A stretch of DNA of 50,469 nucleotides, taken from IMG/VR virus record IMGVR_UViG_3300031999_000034, positions 1 through 50,469 of that record; one strand, written 5' to 3'. The position numbers were made by a program, and so were the translations under genes. Under the pieces are notes generated by a model, which worked only from the letters and a program-made list of their open reading frames with translations, was not told the origin of the DNA and did no database searches. Below are positions 38,902 to 46,485 of this stretch, piece by piece. How positions within the stretch are numbered: position 1 is the first letter of the stretch; each line of letters starts with the position of its first letter. Source of the DNA: a virus.

Positions 38902-39701
38902 CCAAGCCCCGGCGCATGTCGGACTTCGTCGGCGCGTCCCGGCCGTCTGGCACGCAGATGTGCTACCAGAACTGCCCGGAGTGCGGGGCGGGCAGCTGGA
39001 AGCTGTACGTGGCTCCGGCTACAGGCAAGTGGTTCTGCTTCAAGCATAATTCCGGCGGCATGGTGGCGGTAGACCTGCCCAGCACGGGCGCAGGCGCCGC
39101 AATTCTGGCGATGCTCGAGCCCCAGCCGGTGGAGCTTACATGGCGCGAGATCCAGCTACCAAACTGGACTCCCCTGTGCCCACGTGCCCTCCGATACTTG
39201 CTAAAACGCGGTGTTGGGAGCGGAGTCACCCGCCGGCTGGGACTCGTTGAAATGACTGACCGCATGCGGATCCTGTTTCCCTACCGGGACGACCGGGGTC
39301 AGATCGTGTGGTGGAACTCGCGGGCCTACACGTCGCTGGAAGAAGGCCCCAAGTACCTAGGCGCTCCGGGCCGGCATCCGTTGTACGTGCTTCCAGACTG
39401 GCGCCCGTCCCCGGACGTGGTGCTGGTGGAGGGTGTGCTGGATGCGGTTGCGGTCTGGCAGCATCTGCCGGGGGTCACGGCCGTGGCGCTGGGCGGCAAG
39501 TCGCTGCCCAAGTACCTAGAACTCGAACTTCTGGCGCTGGCCACCGGCCGCGTCAGCATAATGCTCGACAACGACGCCCTTGCGCACGCGTTGGGGCTGC
39601 AGATGAGGCTCCGGTCAGTGCGGGAAACAAGGGTGGTCCAGTTGCCGGCCGGCGAGGATCCGGCCAGCATGGGCGCCAAACTTCTGGAGGTGTGGTCATG
39701 A
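38898..39701 (+). CDS. DNA primase (zinc-finger and TOPRIM)
   Basis: A 267-residue primase-type protein. The N-terminal zinc-binding site is NCPECGAGSWKLYV ... WFCFKH (C26, C29, C47, H50). The TOPRIM core is VVLVEGVLDAVAVWQ (E178, D182) and ISIMLDNDALAH-like DxD (D224, D226). It makes RNA primers for the lagging strand with the DnaB-like helicase encoded at 46485. It is shorter than T7 gp4 primase-helicase because the helicase is separate. Start by ATGA overlap. Confidence 0.82.
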   Translation: MTKPRRMSDFVGASRPSGTQMCYQNCPECGAGSWKLYVAPATGKWFCFKHNSGGMVAVDLPSTGAGAAILAMLEPQPVELTWREIQLPNWTPLCPRALRYLLKRGVGSGVTRRLGLVEMTDRMRILFPYRDDRGQIVWWNSRAYTSLEEGPKYLGAPGRHPLYVLPDWRPSPDVVLVEGVLDAVAVWQHLPGVTAVALGGKSLPKYLELELLALATGRVSIMLDNDALAHALGLQMRLRSVRETRVVQLPAGEDPASMGAKLLEVWS

Positions 39702-40396
39702 GTTTCAAGGTTGGGGACAAGGTGCTGCGCGGCAAGATCAAGGGAGTGGTTGTGGCGGTTGTTGGGCCCAGAGAGTGCCCGCAGTGCGTGGTGGAAGAGG
39801 CTCGGGCGCATCGCGCAGAAGACCGTAAGGGGATCAATTACGGGCATACAGAGCGAGAGAAGAGACCAGACGTAAGCTGCGTGGTGCGCGAAGGCAACAA
39901 GCTGCAGTGGCCCGCGTTTGGGGACTTGAAGTTGGCTGCTGCGCAGCCTGCCAAGCCCGCATTCGCAGTTGGCGACAACGTGCGCTGGACCAGTCAGGCC
40001 GGCGGGTACAAGAAGACGAAGCTTGGAAAGATTGTGGTTGTAGTTCCCCCGTCCACGCGGGCGCGGGATGTGCTGGTGGGATCCGTGTACAATGCGCGCG
40101 AGGGGTGTTTTGACGGGTTTTCCAAGCGCTTTACTGAGTCGTACATCGTGTCGACCGGTAGGACGCTGTACTGGCCCCGCGTGTGCCAGTTGGAAAAGAT
40201 GGACGAAACGGGCCCGGTGAAGAGCGTGGCCATCAAGTCGGTGAATCCGCCCACTAAGAAGGAGCAGTTGGCGGTCATAGCCAATCTGCTTCGGGATCTG
40301 CGCAACCAGTACGTGTCGGTCGTGGCTAATACGCCGTTTGTGCCGGATGTTTTGCTGGCGGTAATCTGGCACCTCGAATCGGAGGCCAAGAAGTGA
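39698..40396 (+). CDS. duplicated KOW/SH3-like domain protein, unknown
   Basis: A 232-residue protein containing two copies of a small beta-barrel-like domain: FKVGDKVLRGKIKGVVVAVV near the start and FAVGDNVRWTSQAGGYKKTK with LGKIVVVVPPS in the middle, each followed by a similar LQWP or LYWP end. A helical C-terminal domain (KKEQLAVIANLLRDLRNQYV) follows. Placed between primase and polymerase with ATGA overlaps at both ends, it probably binds nucleic acid or a replication partner. Confidence 0.6.
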   Translation: MSFKVGDKVLRGKIKGVVVAVVGPRECPQCVVEEARAHRAEDRKGINYGHTEREKRPDVSCVVREGNKLQWPAFGDLKLAAAQPAKPAFAVGDNVRWTSQAGGYKKTKLGKIVVVVPPSTRARDVLVGSVYNAREGCFDGFSKRFTESYIVSTGRTLYWPRVCQLEKMDETGPVKSVAIKSVNPPTKKEQLAVIANLLRDLRNQYVSVVANTPFVPDVLLAVIWHLESEAKK

Positions 40397-42771
40397 GCAA
40401 GAAGGTCGTATTCGTAATCGGAGTTCCGGGCGAGTACGCCTTACGCGGCGATTGCCTATCCGCTGCAGACGCCAAGCTCCTCGAATCAGTCGCCCTATTC
40501 GCGGACGTGGACGCGGACATCCTATTGGCCGTTGAGAATATTACATGCGCCGGCCAGCCGGACAAAGCCAGCATGAAGATCATCCGCGAAGAGCGGCCCC
40601 GCCTGATCGCGGCAATTACTGCGGCCAACCCGGAAGCGGTAATCTGCTTCGGGCCGGTGGCGGTCAAGGCCGTGTTCAATCGCGGGAACAAGGTCTTGGA
40701 CGAGATGCTGCGCACGGCTCACAAAGTCGACGAACTCGTTGCCCCTGTGTACGTTACGCATTCACTGGAGCACGCCGCCGCCAAGCCCGGGGTCGGGCAG
40801 TGGCTTAGGTTTGACGTGCATGCCGCAGTAAACGGAATGGTGGAGACTACGTGGGGGGATTACAGCCTGCTGCTGCCGGACACCCAGCCGTGGGATCAGT
40901 GCCCCCCACACTTCCGCAATCTTACACTGCAGGAGGAGCCGGTTGTAGGGCTTGACCTTGAAACCTATCCCGGGTTATCGCCGTGGGACAAGGACGCACG
41001 GATTCGGATGTGTGTAATATCCGACAAGGTAGGGCGTGCCACCATTGTACAGGCCACACCGGATAGCCGACTGCCGAAGTGGCTTGTAGACATCATTGAG
41101 TGCCCGTCGATTGTGAAGGCCGGCTCGAATATCAAGTTCGACTATCGTTGGCTTCACAAGTTCGGCGTGACGATGACAAACATGCACGACACGTCGACCG
41201 CCCAGCACCTGATCGATGAGACGGATCCCTTCAAGGACTTGAAGTCCCTGACGTTCAGGTATTTGCCGAGGCTTGGTGACTACTCGAAGGCGCATCGAGC
41301 ATTGGTAGGCGAGAGAGGCGGCTGGGAAAATGTCACGGACGAGGAAATGTACACGTACTGTGGGGCGGACGGTGAAGCGTCGGTTGCAGCTGCGCTGGAG
41401 CAGCGCGCCATCCACGCCCGGCGGGGTCTTGATGCTCCGTTCCATCTGTCCACTGATCTCTACCACGTGCTTGCGGAGATGGAAACCGCCGGCTGCCGAA
41501 TCGATATGGCAGAAAACAGTCGACTTGATGGACGGTTCAAGGTTCAGCTATCGGCGCTTCGGGGTGAGATCTGCGAAGTCTTGGGCCCGATCAACCCAGC
41601 AAGCCCGGACCAGCTTGTCGAAGCGCTCGTGGCGACCATTCCCGATCTTGATCTCCGCAAGTACCAACTCAAGCGCCAGTTCTCCGGAACGAGCTACCAA
41701 GCGGGTCGCCACGAAGTCGGCGCGGATCTGGACGAGATCTTCTCCACGGAGAAGGCAATCCTCGAGCGGGAATCTGAGAAGCACCCCGTGATTGGGAAGA
41801 TCCTGTTGTGGCGCCGGCTTGCCAAGCTACACGGCACGTACGTAGAGGGCATCGTGCCCAAGCTGGCAGACCATGGCGATGGCATGTACCTGCACACATC
41901 GTTTAGGTCTGACGTGACAGAGACGTACCGCCTATCGTCTCAGGGCCCGAACCTGCAGAACGTCCCGCGCAAACCTGATCCTGACGACTTGCACCCTATT
42001 CCGGAAGACTTGAACATCAAGCGCCAGTACGTGTCTCGGTTCCCGGGCGGGGTCATCATGGAGGGTGACCTTGCTCAGGCCGAGATACGGCTGGCGGCTA
42101 TGATTTCCGGCGACAAAGCCATGCTGGGCGCCATCGAGTCCGGCGAGGACATCCATACGTCGATGGCGTCCAAGATGCTGTACAAGCTCACGAGTGCGGT
42201 GACCAAGCACGAGCGCCAGAACTGCAAGTCGCTTACGTTCTTGGTGCTCTACGGTGGTGGCGCCAACACGCTGGCGCGGAAGCTGGGAATCAGCAAGAAC
42301 AAGGCGCTGGACCTGATACGCGCGTACTTCGCCGCCTTCAATGGACTCGACTTCAAGATTAACCAAGTCAAGGCCACGGTAAAGCGCGACCTATTGGTCC
42401 AGTCGATGTTCGGATACCGGCGCCGATTCGTGGCCCCGGAAATCTGGAATTCGTGGCCGGGGTGGCGGATCGAAAGACAGGCGTGGAATTTCCTTGTCCA
42501 GAACTCGGCAGCGTGCTGTGCGTTTGTGGCTATGGTTGACTTGCACAACAAGATGAAGGCGCTGGACCTCAAGAGCAAGATCATCCTGCAGGTGCATGAC
42601 TCCATTGTCGTGGACACGCACCCAAGCGAAGTTGGCGCGGTTAGCCGGCTGCTGAAAGCCAGCCTGTCAGACCCAATGACCAAGAAATACGGGGTCGAAC
42701 TGACCGTGCCCATGAGTGCCGACATCGAAGTGGGCCCCAATTGGGGCGAGAAGAAAGCGGTTGACATCTAG
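40393..42771 (+). CDS. family A DNA polymerase with 3'-5' exonuclease and UDG-like N-domain
   Basis: A 792-residue replicative polymerase. Residues 1-170 resemble a uracil-DNA-glycosylase-like fold (VVFVIGVPGEYALRG; AVICFGPVAVKAVF; YVTHSLEHAAAKPG) whose catalytic state is unclear. The exonuclease has D188/E190 (GLDLETY), D250 (NIKFDYRW) and D326 (YCGADGEAS). Polymerase motif A is GDLAQAEIRLA (D559, E564), motif B R608-x3-K612-x3-F616-x3-Y620, and motif C QVHDSIVV (H735, D736, S737). F616 corresponds to E. coli F762. The usual HDE is HDS. The start overlaps the previous gene by ATGA. Confidence 0.88.
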   Translation: MSKKVVFVIGVPGEYALRGDCLSAADAKLLESVALFADVDADILLAVENITCAGQPDKASMKIIREERPRLIAAITAANPEAVICFGPVAVKAVFNRGNKVLDEMLRTAHKVDELVAPVYVTHSLEHAAAKPGVGQWLRFDVHAAVNGMVETTWGDYSLLLPDTQPWDQCPPHFRNLTLQEEPVVGLDLETYPGLSPWDKDARIRMCVISDKVGRATIVQATPDSRLPKWLVDIIECPSIVKAGSNIKFDYRWLHKFGVTMTNMHDTSTAQHLIDETDPFKDLKSLTFRYLPRLGDYSKAHRALVGERGGWENVTDEEMYTYCGADGEASVAAALEQRAIHARRGLDAPFHLSTDLYHVLAEMETAGCRIDMAENSRLDGRFKVQLSALRGEICEVLGPINPASPDQLVEALVATIPDLDLRKYQLKRQFSGTSYQAGRHEVGADLDEIFSTEKAILERESEKHPVIGKILLWRRLAKLHGTYVEGIVPKLADHGDGMYLHTSFRSDVTETYRLSSQGPNLQNVPRKPDPDDLHPIPEDLNIKRQYVSRFPGGVIMEGDLAQAEIRLAAMISGDKAMLGAIESGEDIHTSMASKMLYKLTSAVTKHERQNCKSLTFLVLYGGGANTLARKLGISKNKALDLIRAYFAAFNGLDFKINQVKATVKRDLLVQSMFGYRRRFVAPEIWNSWPGWRIERQAWNFLVQNSAACCAFVAMVDLHNKMKALDLKSKIILQVHDSIVVDTHPSEVGAVSRLLKASLSDPMTKKYGVELTVPMSADIEVGPNWGEKKAVDI

Positions 42772-42789
42772 CGGCAGGCATGCTAGAAT
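42761..42789 (+). promoter_or_regulatory. sigma70-type promoter after polymerase gene
   Basis: TTGACA (42761-42766) within the last polymerase codons, 17-base spacer, TAGAAT (42784-42789). Predicted start near 42796, followed by GAAAGGGGG and GTG 42824. It would give separate expression to the 42824 gene and the SSB gene, which are needed in larger amounts. Confidence 0.8.
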
Positions 42790-42823
42790 TGCCGAGCTTC
42801 AAATTTTGGAAAGGGGGTTCAAA

Positions 42824-43120
42824 GTGGTGGAAACAAAGAAGTCGTTGAGTCTGGTGATGATAGAATGGACAGATTCCTATTCGGTAGGGGATTCTGTCTG
42901 GGTTAAAGCTTCCGAATTGGAAGGCGTACCGGTCCCTAACCCGCACTATTCCGTGGGTTGGGTGTTAGCGCGCAGTGCGGAAGCCATTACGCTGGTACCC
43001 CATGTGGGGGTGTATGCTGGAGAAGTGGTTTCCACGTGCGGCAATCTAACCATACCTGTGTGTAGCATCAGTTGCATCACAAAAATAGCGGCGCCGCGCG
43101 GTCTACGTTTGACTAAGTAA
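42824..43120 (+). CDS. 98-residue beta-rich protein, unknown
   Basis: GTG 42824 is six bases after AAAGGGGG; the frame is open further up but that part overlaps the polymerase gene. VETKKSLSLVMIEWTDSYSV then DSVWVKASELEGVPV and GWVLARSAEAITLVP indicate a small beta-barrel, similar in character to the KOW-like protein at 39698. No family was recognised. It precedes the SSB gene by 13 bases. Confidence 0.55.
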   Translation: MVETKKSLSLVMIEWTDSYSVGDSVWVKASELEGVPVPNPHYSVGWVLARSAEAITLVPHVGVYAGEVVSTCGNLTIPVCSISCITKIAAPRGLRLTK

Positions 43121-43133
43121 AGGAGCCCCCCAA

Positions 43134-43883
43134 ATGGCAGGTATCAGTCGTCCGGTCTTCAATCTCAACGTGTCGGCCAGCAAGAAGATGACGGACTCCA
43201 AGTCCATCTTCCTTGACATCAAGCCGGACACAGCAGTGCGCCTTCGGATTCTGCCGCCTACCACCGAGGACGGCTCCCTGTTCACGAAGGTGTTGAATCA
43301 CTTCAAGCTCAAGAATCCCGAAGGCGGGGGCATGGCGCTGGCATGCCTGCGCGAACATGGCGAAGAAGGCGAGATCTGCTACCTGTGCCAGCTTCTGGAG
43401 TTTCTGAAGAAGAGCAAGGACAAGACCGACCAGAAGATCGGCAAGGAACTCTACGCGAATCCTCGCTGGTACGTGCAGGCGTATCTGGCGGAAAAGGACG
43501 AGGAGCAGAAGCTGGCGTACAGGGGTCCGTTCCTTGTTGGCCTGTCCAAGACGACGGCCGACCAGTTGAATGGCTTCCTGAACATGCAGCAGGCTGCCGG
43601 CGACGACTTCTTCTGCGACCCGGACAAGGGGCAGGATGTCATGATCTCGCGCCATGGCTCCGGCATGAACACGAAGTACGTTGCCATGCTCACCGGCCAG
43701 AAGGCGTCGCTGGACGTAGTCATGCCGACGTGGGATAAGCCGGGGTCTGGCAAGCTCATTACGGATGTGCTGGCTGCACTCGAATTGAAAATCGAGGATG
43801 CCGATGGCCAGCGCAAGGCGGCCCTGCGCTCGTATCCTGATGAGATCGACTGGACTACCGTGAACGAGGCTATTACGATCTAA
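43134..43883 (+). CDS. single-stranded DNA-binding protein, T4 gp32-like
   Basis: A 249-residue protein. Residues 36-90 (RLRILPPTTEDGSLFTKVLN; ACLREHGEEGEICYLCQLLE) give the gp32-type zinc site H56, C71, C82, C85, with nearly the same spacing as T4 gp32 H64, C77, C87, C90. An OB-like strand pattern follows (WYVQAYLAEKDEEQKLAYRG, TKYVAMLTGQKASLDVVMPT). It coats ssDNA at the fork. AGGAG precedes ATG 43134. The promoter at 42761 would allow high expression. It has a less acidic C-terminal tail than T4 gp32. Confidence 0.8.
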   Translation: MAGISRPVFNLNVSASKKMTDSKSIFLDIKPDTAVRLRILPPTTEDGSLFTKVLNHFKLKNPEGGGMALACLREHGEEGEICYLCQLLEFLKKSKDKTDQKIGKELYANPRWYVQAYLAEKDEEQKLAYRGPFLVGLSKTTADQLNGFLNMQQAAGDDFFCDPDKGQDVMISRHGSGMNTKYVAMLTGQKASLDVVMPTWDKPGSGKLITDVLAALELKIEDADGQRKAALRSYPDEIDWTTVNEAITI

Positions 43884-44112
43884 AAGGCAGGCCCCCTACC
43901 GAGGCGTACTCTGCAGGGTCAGAGGGCGGGTGGATCGTGTCTTAATCATGGAGGAGCGGGCCACGAGGTAGGTAGAAGGGCGAGTGAAAGGAATTGGCAG
44001 CAAACACGGCGCGCGGGGCTCATTCACCCGCTGGGAAAGAGGATGCGTTGCTGGAGGAGAAGTTCCCGGGGCTTGAACACCAGCTTTGCTGCCATTACGC
44101 CGAAAGGAATAC
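43884..44112. other. 229-bp gap, no supported gene
   Basis: Between the SSB and Cas4-like genes. Short frames exist (for example GTG 43984, 30 codons) but have no convincing signals. A CTCTG/CAGAG hairpin around 43909 is weak, and no terminator T-run was seen. The ribosome-binding site GAAAGG for 44113 lies at its end. Confidence 0.5.
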
Positions 44113-44988
44113 ATGGATCCCATCAAACAGATGTACGCAAACCGGGATGCTGTGGCCCGGGACAAGGCGTCACGGCACTCCCGGCCACCCCAGCGCTTCC
44201 GTGCCAGCGAGGTCCACGACTGCGCGCGCAAGATCTACTACCGACTGTCAGGGTATGCGCCGGCTCCCCGGTACGCAATCGATGACGACTACGGCATCGA
44301 CGGGGACATGCAGCACGACGTGGTGCGCTGGCTTATGAGCCAGTGGGGTGTTCCGCTGCAGGGGCTGGACGTGGATGAGGCCGGCAAGATCAAGGAGCAA
44401 GCATCACGCATCAAGTCGTTCGCCGTCGACGATCTGGCATTCGACGTGACCGGCCGCATCGACGGAGAGATCAAGGTCGATGACGAATGGATGCTGCTGG
44501 AGATCAAGTCGGTTGGGTACTGGCCGTACAAGTACATGCAGGACGCCTTCATTGCCGGCGGGCAGGAAGCCCTTACCGAGCGCATCATGTCCAGTTCCGC
44601 GAGTGCCGGGTACATCGACCAGATGCACGTGTGCATGGCGATCTACGACATGCGCAAAGGTTACTTACTGGTGAAGGACCGTTCGGGGTGCAAGACTGGA
44701 ATCCACAATACAAAGACTGGTGACTGTGCCGGTGGAATGGTTGTGGAATGGGATCAAGAACGGTGGGATACGATCCTAAAACGGCTGCACATGATCCGTA
44801 TCAAGGTTAATACGGGCGTGCCCCCGCTTGCGGGATTCCCGCCGGGCTCTGACGACTGCAAGCTGCGGTGCCCGTTCGTGTACCTGTGCCACGACGCCGA
44901 CAAGAGGCGCCAGCGCGGGCTCGAGCCGGCCGTTGTGTATCCAGACCCGCTTGTGCAAATCGACCAAGCCCCGGAGGTAGCGCCTTGA
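44113..44988 (+). CDS. Cas4/RecB-like PD-(D/E)XK exonuclease with Fe-S Cys set
   Basis: A 291-residue nuclease. RASEVHDCARKIYYRLSGY (C37) is the N-terminal Cys motif of the Cas4/RecB/AddB group, H68 sits in GDMQHDVVRWL, and D117 (GRIDGEI) with E130-x-K132 (LLEIKS) form the active site. QMHVCMAIYDMRKGYLL is the usual QxxxY-region equivalent, and C249, C253 and C259 (DDCKLRCPFVYLC) complete a four-Cys Fe-S cluster. Phage Cas4-like enzymes are thought to work in recombination or DNA end processing. ATG 44113 is preceded by GAAAGG; the next gene overlaps its stop. Confidence 0.8.
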   Translation: MDPIKQMYANRDAVARDKASRHSRPPQRFRASEVHDCARKIYYRLSGYAPAPRYAIDDDYGIDGDMQHDVVRWLMSQWGVPLQGLDVDEAGKIKEQASRIKSFAVDDLAFDVTGRIDGEIKVDDEWMLLEIKSVGYWPYKYMQDAFIAGGQEALTERIMSSSASAGYIDQMHVCMAIYDMRKGYLLVKDRSGCKTGIHNTKTGDCAGGMVVEWDQERWDTILKRLHMIRIKVNTGVPPLAGFPPGSDDCKLRCPFVYLCHDADKRRQRGLEPAVVYPDPLVQIDQAPEVAP

Positions 44989-45548
44989 ACATCTTGGCAC
45001 TTGGTGGCCGAATGGGTGCCGGCAAGACGACGCTGGCACAGTACTTGCGGGACAAGCACCAGTTCCATCTGCTGTCCCTAGCTGCCCCGCTCAAGCGGGA
45101 CATTGTGAAGATGGGATTCCCGGAGAAGATGGTGTACGTCGAAAAGCCGGACCCCATCCGTGCCCTAATGCAGGCGTATGAGCAGGCGTGGCGGCACATC
45201 GACAAGGACCATTGGCTGGATCTTCTGTGCCGGCAGATCGAGGAAATCAAGACGCGCTACAACACGCCGTCGTTGTTCGGCAACCGCCTCAGCACCCCGT
45301 TCATCGTCATTGACAACATGCGTTTTAGGAACGAGTTGCAGGCCATGGAGGATCTGGGGGCCCACACCGTGCGCGTGGTCAAGGCCAGCCCTATGGTCAA
45401 TGACAGCTTCGTAGGTGTGCGCGGTGACGCGTCCGAAATGGATTTGAACAGCGCGCAGTTCCACTCCACAATTTCGGCCGAGCCCGGCGAACTGGCATCC
45501 TTGCGCGCGCAGGCCGAGGATCTGCTGTCACGATTGGGGTGGGTGTAA
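44985..45548 (+). CDS. deoxynucleoside monophosphate kinase-like P-loop protein
   Basis: A 187-residue kinase. TTG 44985 overlaps the previous stop (TTGA) and is preceded by GGAGG; the P-loop GGRMGAGKTT (residues 7-16) follows directly, as in dNMP kinases of T4 gp1 type. HLLSLAAPLKRDIVKMGF and the FIVIDNMRFRNELQAM strand with a conserved Asp, followed by VRVVKAS and a late Arg, fit that family. It would phosphorylate dNMPs to dNDPs for phage DNA synthesis. Confidence 0.72.
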   Translation: MNILALGGRMGAGKTTLAQYLRDKHQFHLLSLAAPLKRDIVKMGFPEKMVYVEKPDPIRALMQAYEQAWRHIDKDHWLDLLCRQIEEIKTRYNTPSLFGNRLSTPFIVIDNMRFRNELQAMEDLGAHTVRVVKASPMVNDSFVGVRGDASEMDLNSAQFHSTISAEPGELASLRAQAEDLLSRLGWV

Positions 45549-46291
45549 TGGTAGACATTGTGATCCCGGCGTGGAACAACCACAACTTGACCGGCGCCTG
45601 TGTCATGTCCATTAAGCAGCACACCGACGTGCCGTTTCGGATCATCATTGTGGACGACGGCTCGGACCCCGCGTACGAGGGCGGATTCCCCGGTACGTTT
45701 GACGTTGTGAGGCTGGATAGCAATTCCGGGTTCACGGCGGCGGTCAATGCCGGTATCGAGTTTAGTGACGCCGAGTACGTGTGCGTCTTAAACAATGACG
45801 TGCTTGTTACGCCGGGGTGGCTATATGCAATGCTGGAGCACGTATACAACTACCCAAACATCGGCATGCTGGTACCTACTCAGCAGCATATGGGCGGCAG
45901 AACGTGCGCCCTGTTCAACGACGGAAACGTGGTGCTGGAAACTGTGCGCTATGCGCCAGCGTTCTGTGCGCTGTTCCGCAGGTCAACGCTGGATGCGGTA
46001 GGCACGTTCGACCCAGCCATCGGCAAAAACGGGGTTTCGGATCTGGACATGTGCATGAAGATCCGCGAATCAGGGCGCGATGTCGCAATTGCTCGTGACG
46101 TGTACCTACATCATTTGGGGCAGTGCTCCATTAAGCTCACGGAGGAGTGGAAGACCGGCGAGTACCAGCGTGTGAATTACAACGAGCTTCCTACTCTTCG
46201 CGCCAAGTGGGGCAATGCGGCCGTGGATGAAATGCTGACCAAGGCGTTGGTTCCGCTGACGCGGCACGACTACGCTGGTGTCATCAAATGA
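45548..46291 (+). CDS. GT2-family glycosyltransferase
   Basis: A 247-residue enzyme with canonical GT2 features: VDIVIPAWNNHNLTGACVMS, RIIIVDDGSDP (first Asp pair, residues 36-37), SNSGFTAAVNAGIEFSDAEY, VCVLNNDVLVTPGWL (NND in the place of DxD), FCALFRRSTLDAVGTFDPAI and SDLDMCMKIRESG. This resembles rhamnosyl- and glucosyltransferases. ATG overlaps the kinase stop (TAATG). Being in the replication block, between nucleotide kinase and helicase genes, it might modify DNA or nucleotides; capsule or O-antigen modification is the other option. Confidence 0.82.
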   Translation: MVDIVIPAWNNHNLTGACVMSIKQHTDVPFRIIIVDDGSDPAYEGGFPGTFDVVRLDSNSGFTAAVNAGIEFSDAEYVCVLNNDVLVTPGWLYAMLEHVYNYPNIGMLVPTQQHMGGRTCALFNDGNVVLETVRYAPAFCALFRRSTLDAVGTFDPAIGKNGVSDLDMCMKIRESGRDVAIARDVYLHHLGQCSIKLTEEWKTGEYQRVNYNELPTLRAKWGNAAVDEMLTKALVPLTRHDYAGVIK

Positions 46292-46485
46292 AGCCGGTGT
46301 ACTCGGTGCCGCATCGCTACGCGGCGCGCTGGAAGGCCATGATGGCCGGCAAGTCCCGAGTGGCTGCCATCAACATGTTCTGCCTGCAGTGCGTGGCGTT
46401 CGTGCCGTCCGAAGTTCGCAAGTGTACCGCGAGGGACTGCCCCCTGTACAAGTGGCGCCCGCGCCGGAAGGATGGGGACGACTGA
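46288..46485 (+). CDS. 65-residue zinc-finger-like protein
   Basis: MKPVYSVPHRYAARWKAMMA is basic, followed by NMFCLQCVAFVPSEVRKCTA and RDCPLYKWRPRR. The C-x2-C ... C-x4-C arrangement (C32, C35, C46, C51) with a trailing PLYKWRP is frequent among short phage proteins beside helicase or primase genes, and suggests a zinc-binding nucleic-acid contact protein. Both ends overlap neighbours (ATGA, TGATG). Confidence 0.65.
   Translation: MKPVYSVPHRYAARWKAMMAGKSRVAAINMFCLQCVAFVPSEVRKCTARDCPLYKWRPRRKDGDD

Noticed and set aside
38214-40372. Minus-strand frames of 277 and 348 codons over primase and KOW-like genes
   Set aside because: They oppose tightly overlapping plus-strand genes with zinc and TOPRIM motifs, and lack any start signals.
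43994-44338. 114-codon frame before the Cas4-like gene
   Set aside because: It starts at TTG without proper spacing from AAAGGA and runs far into the nuclease gene in a different frame.
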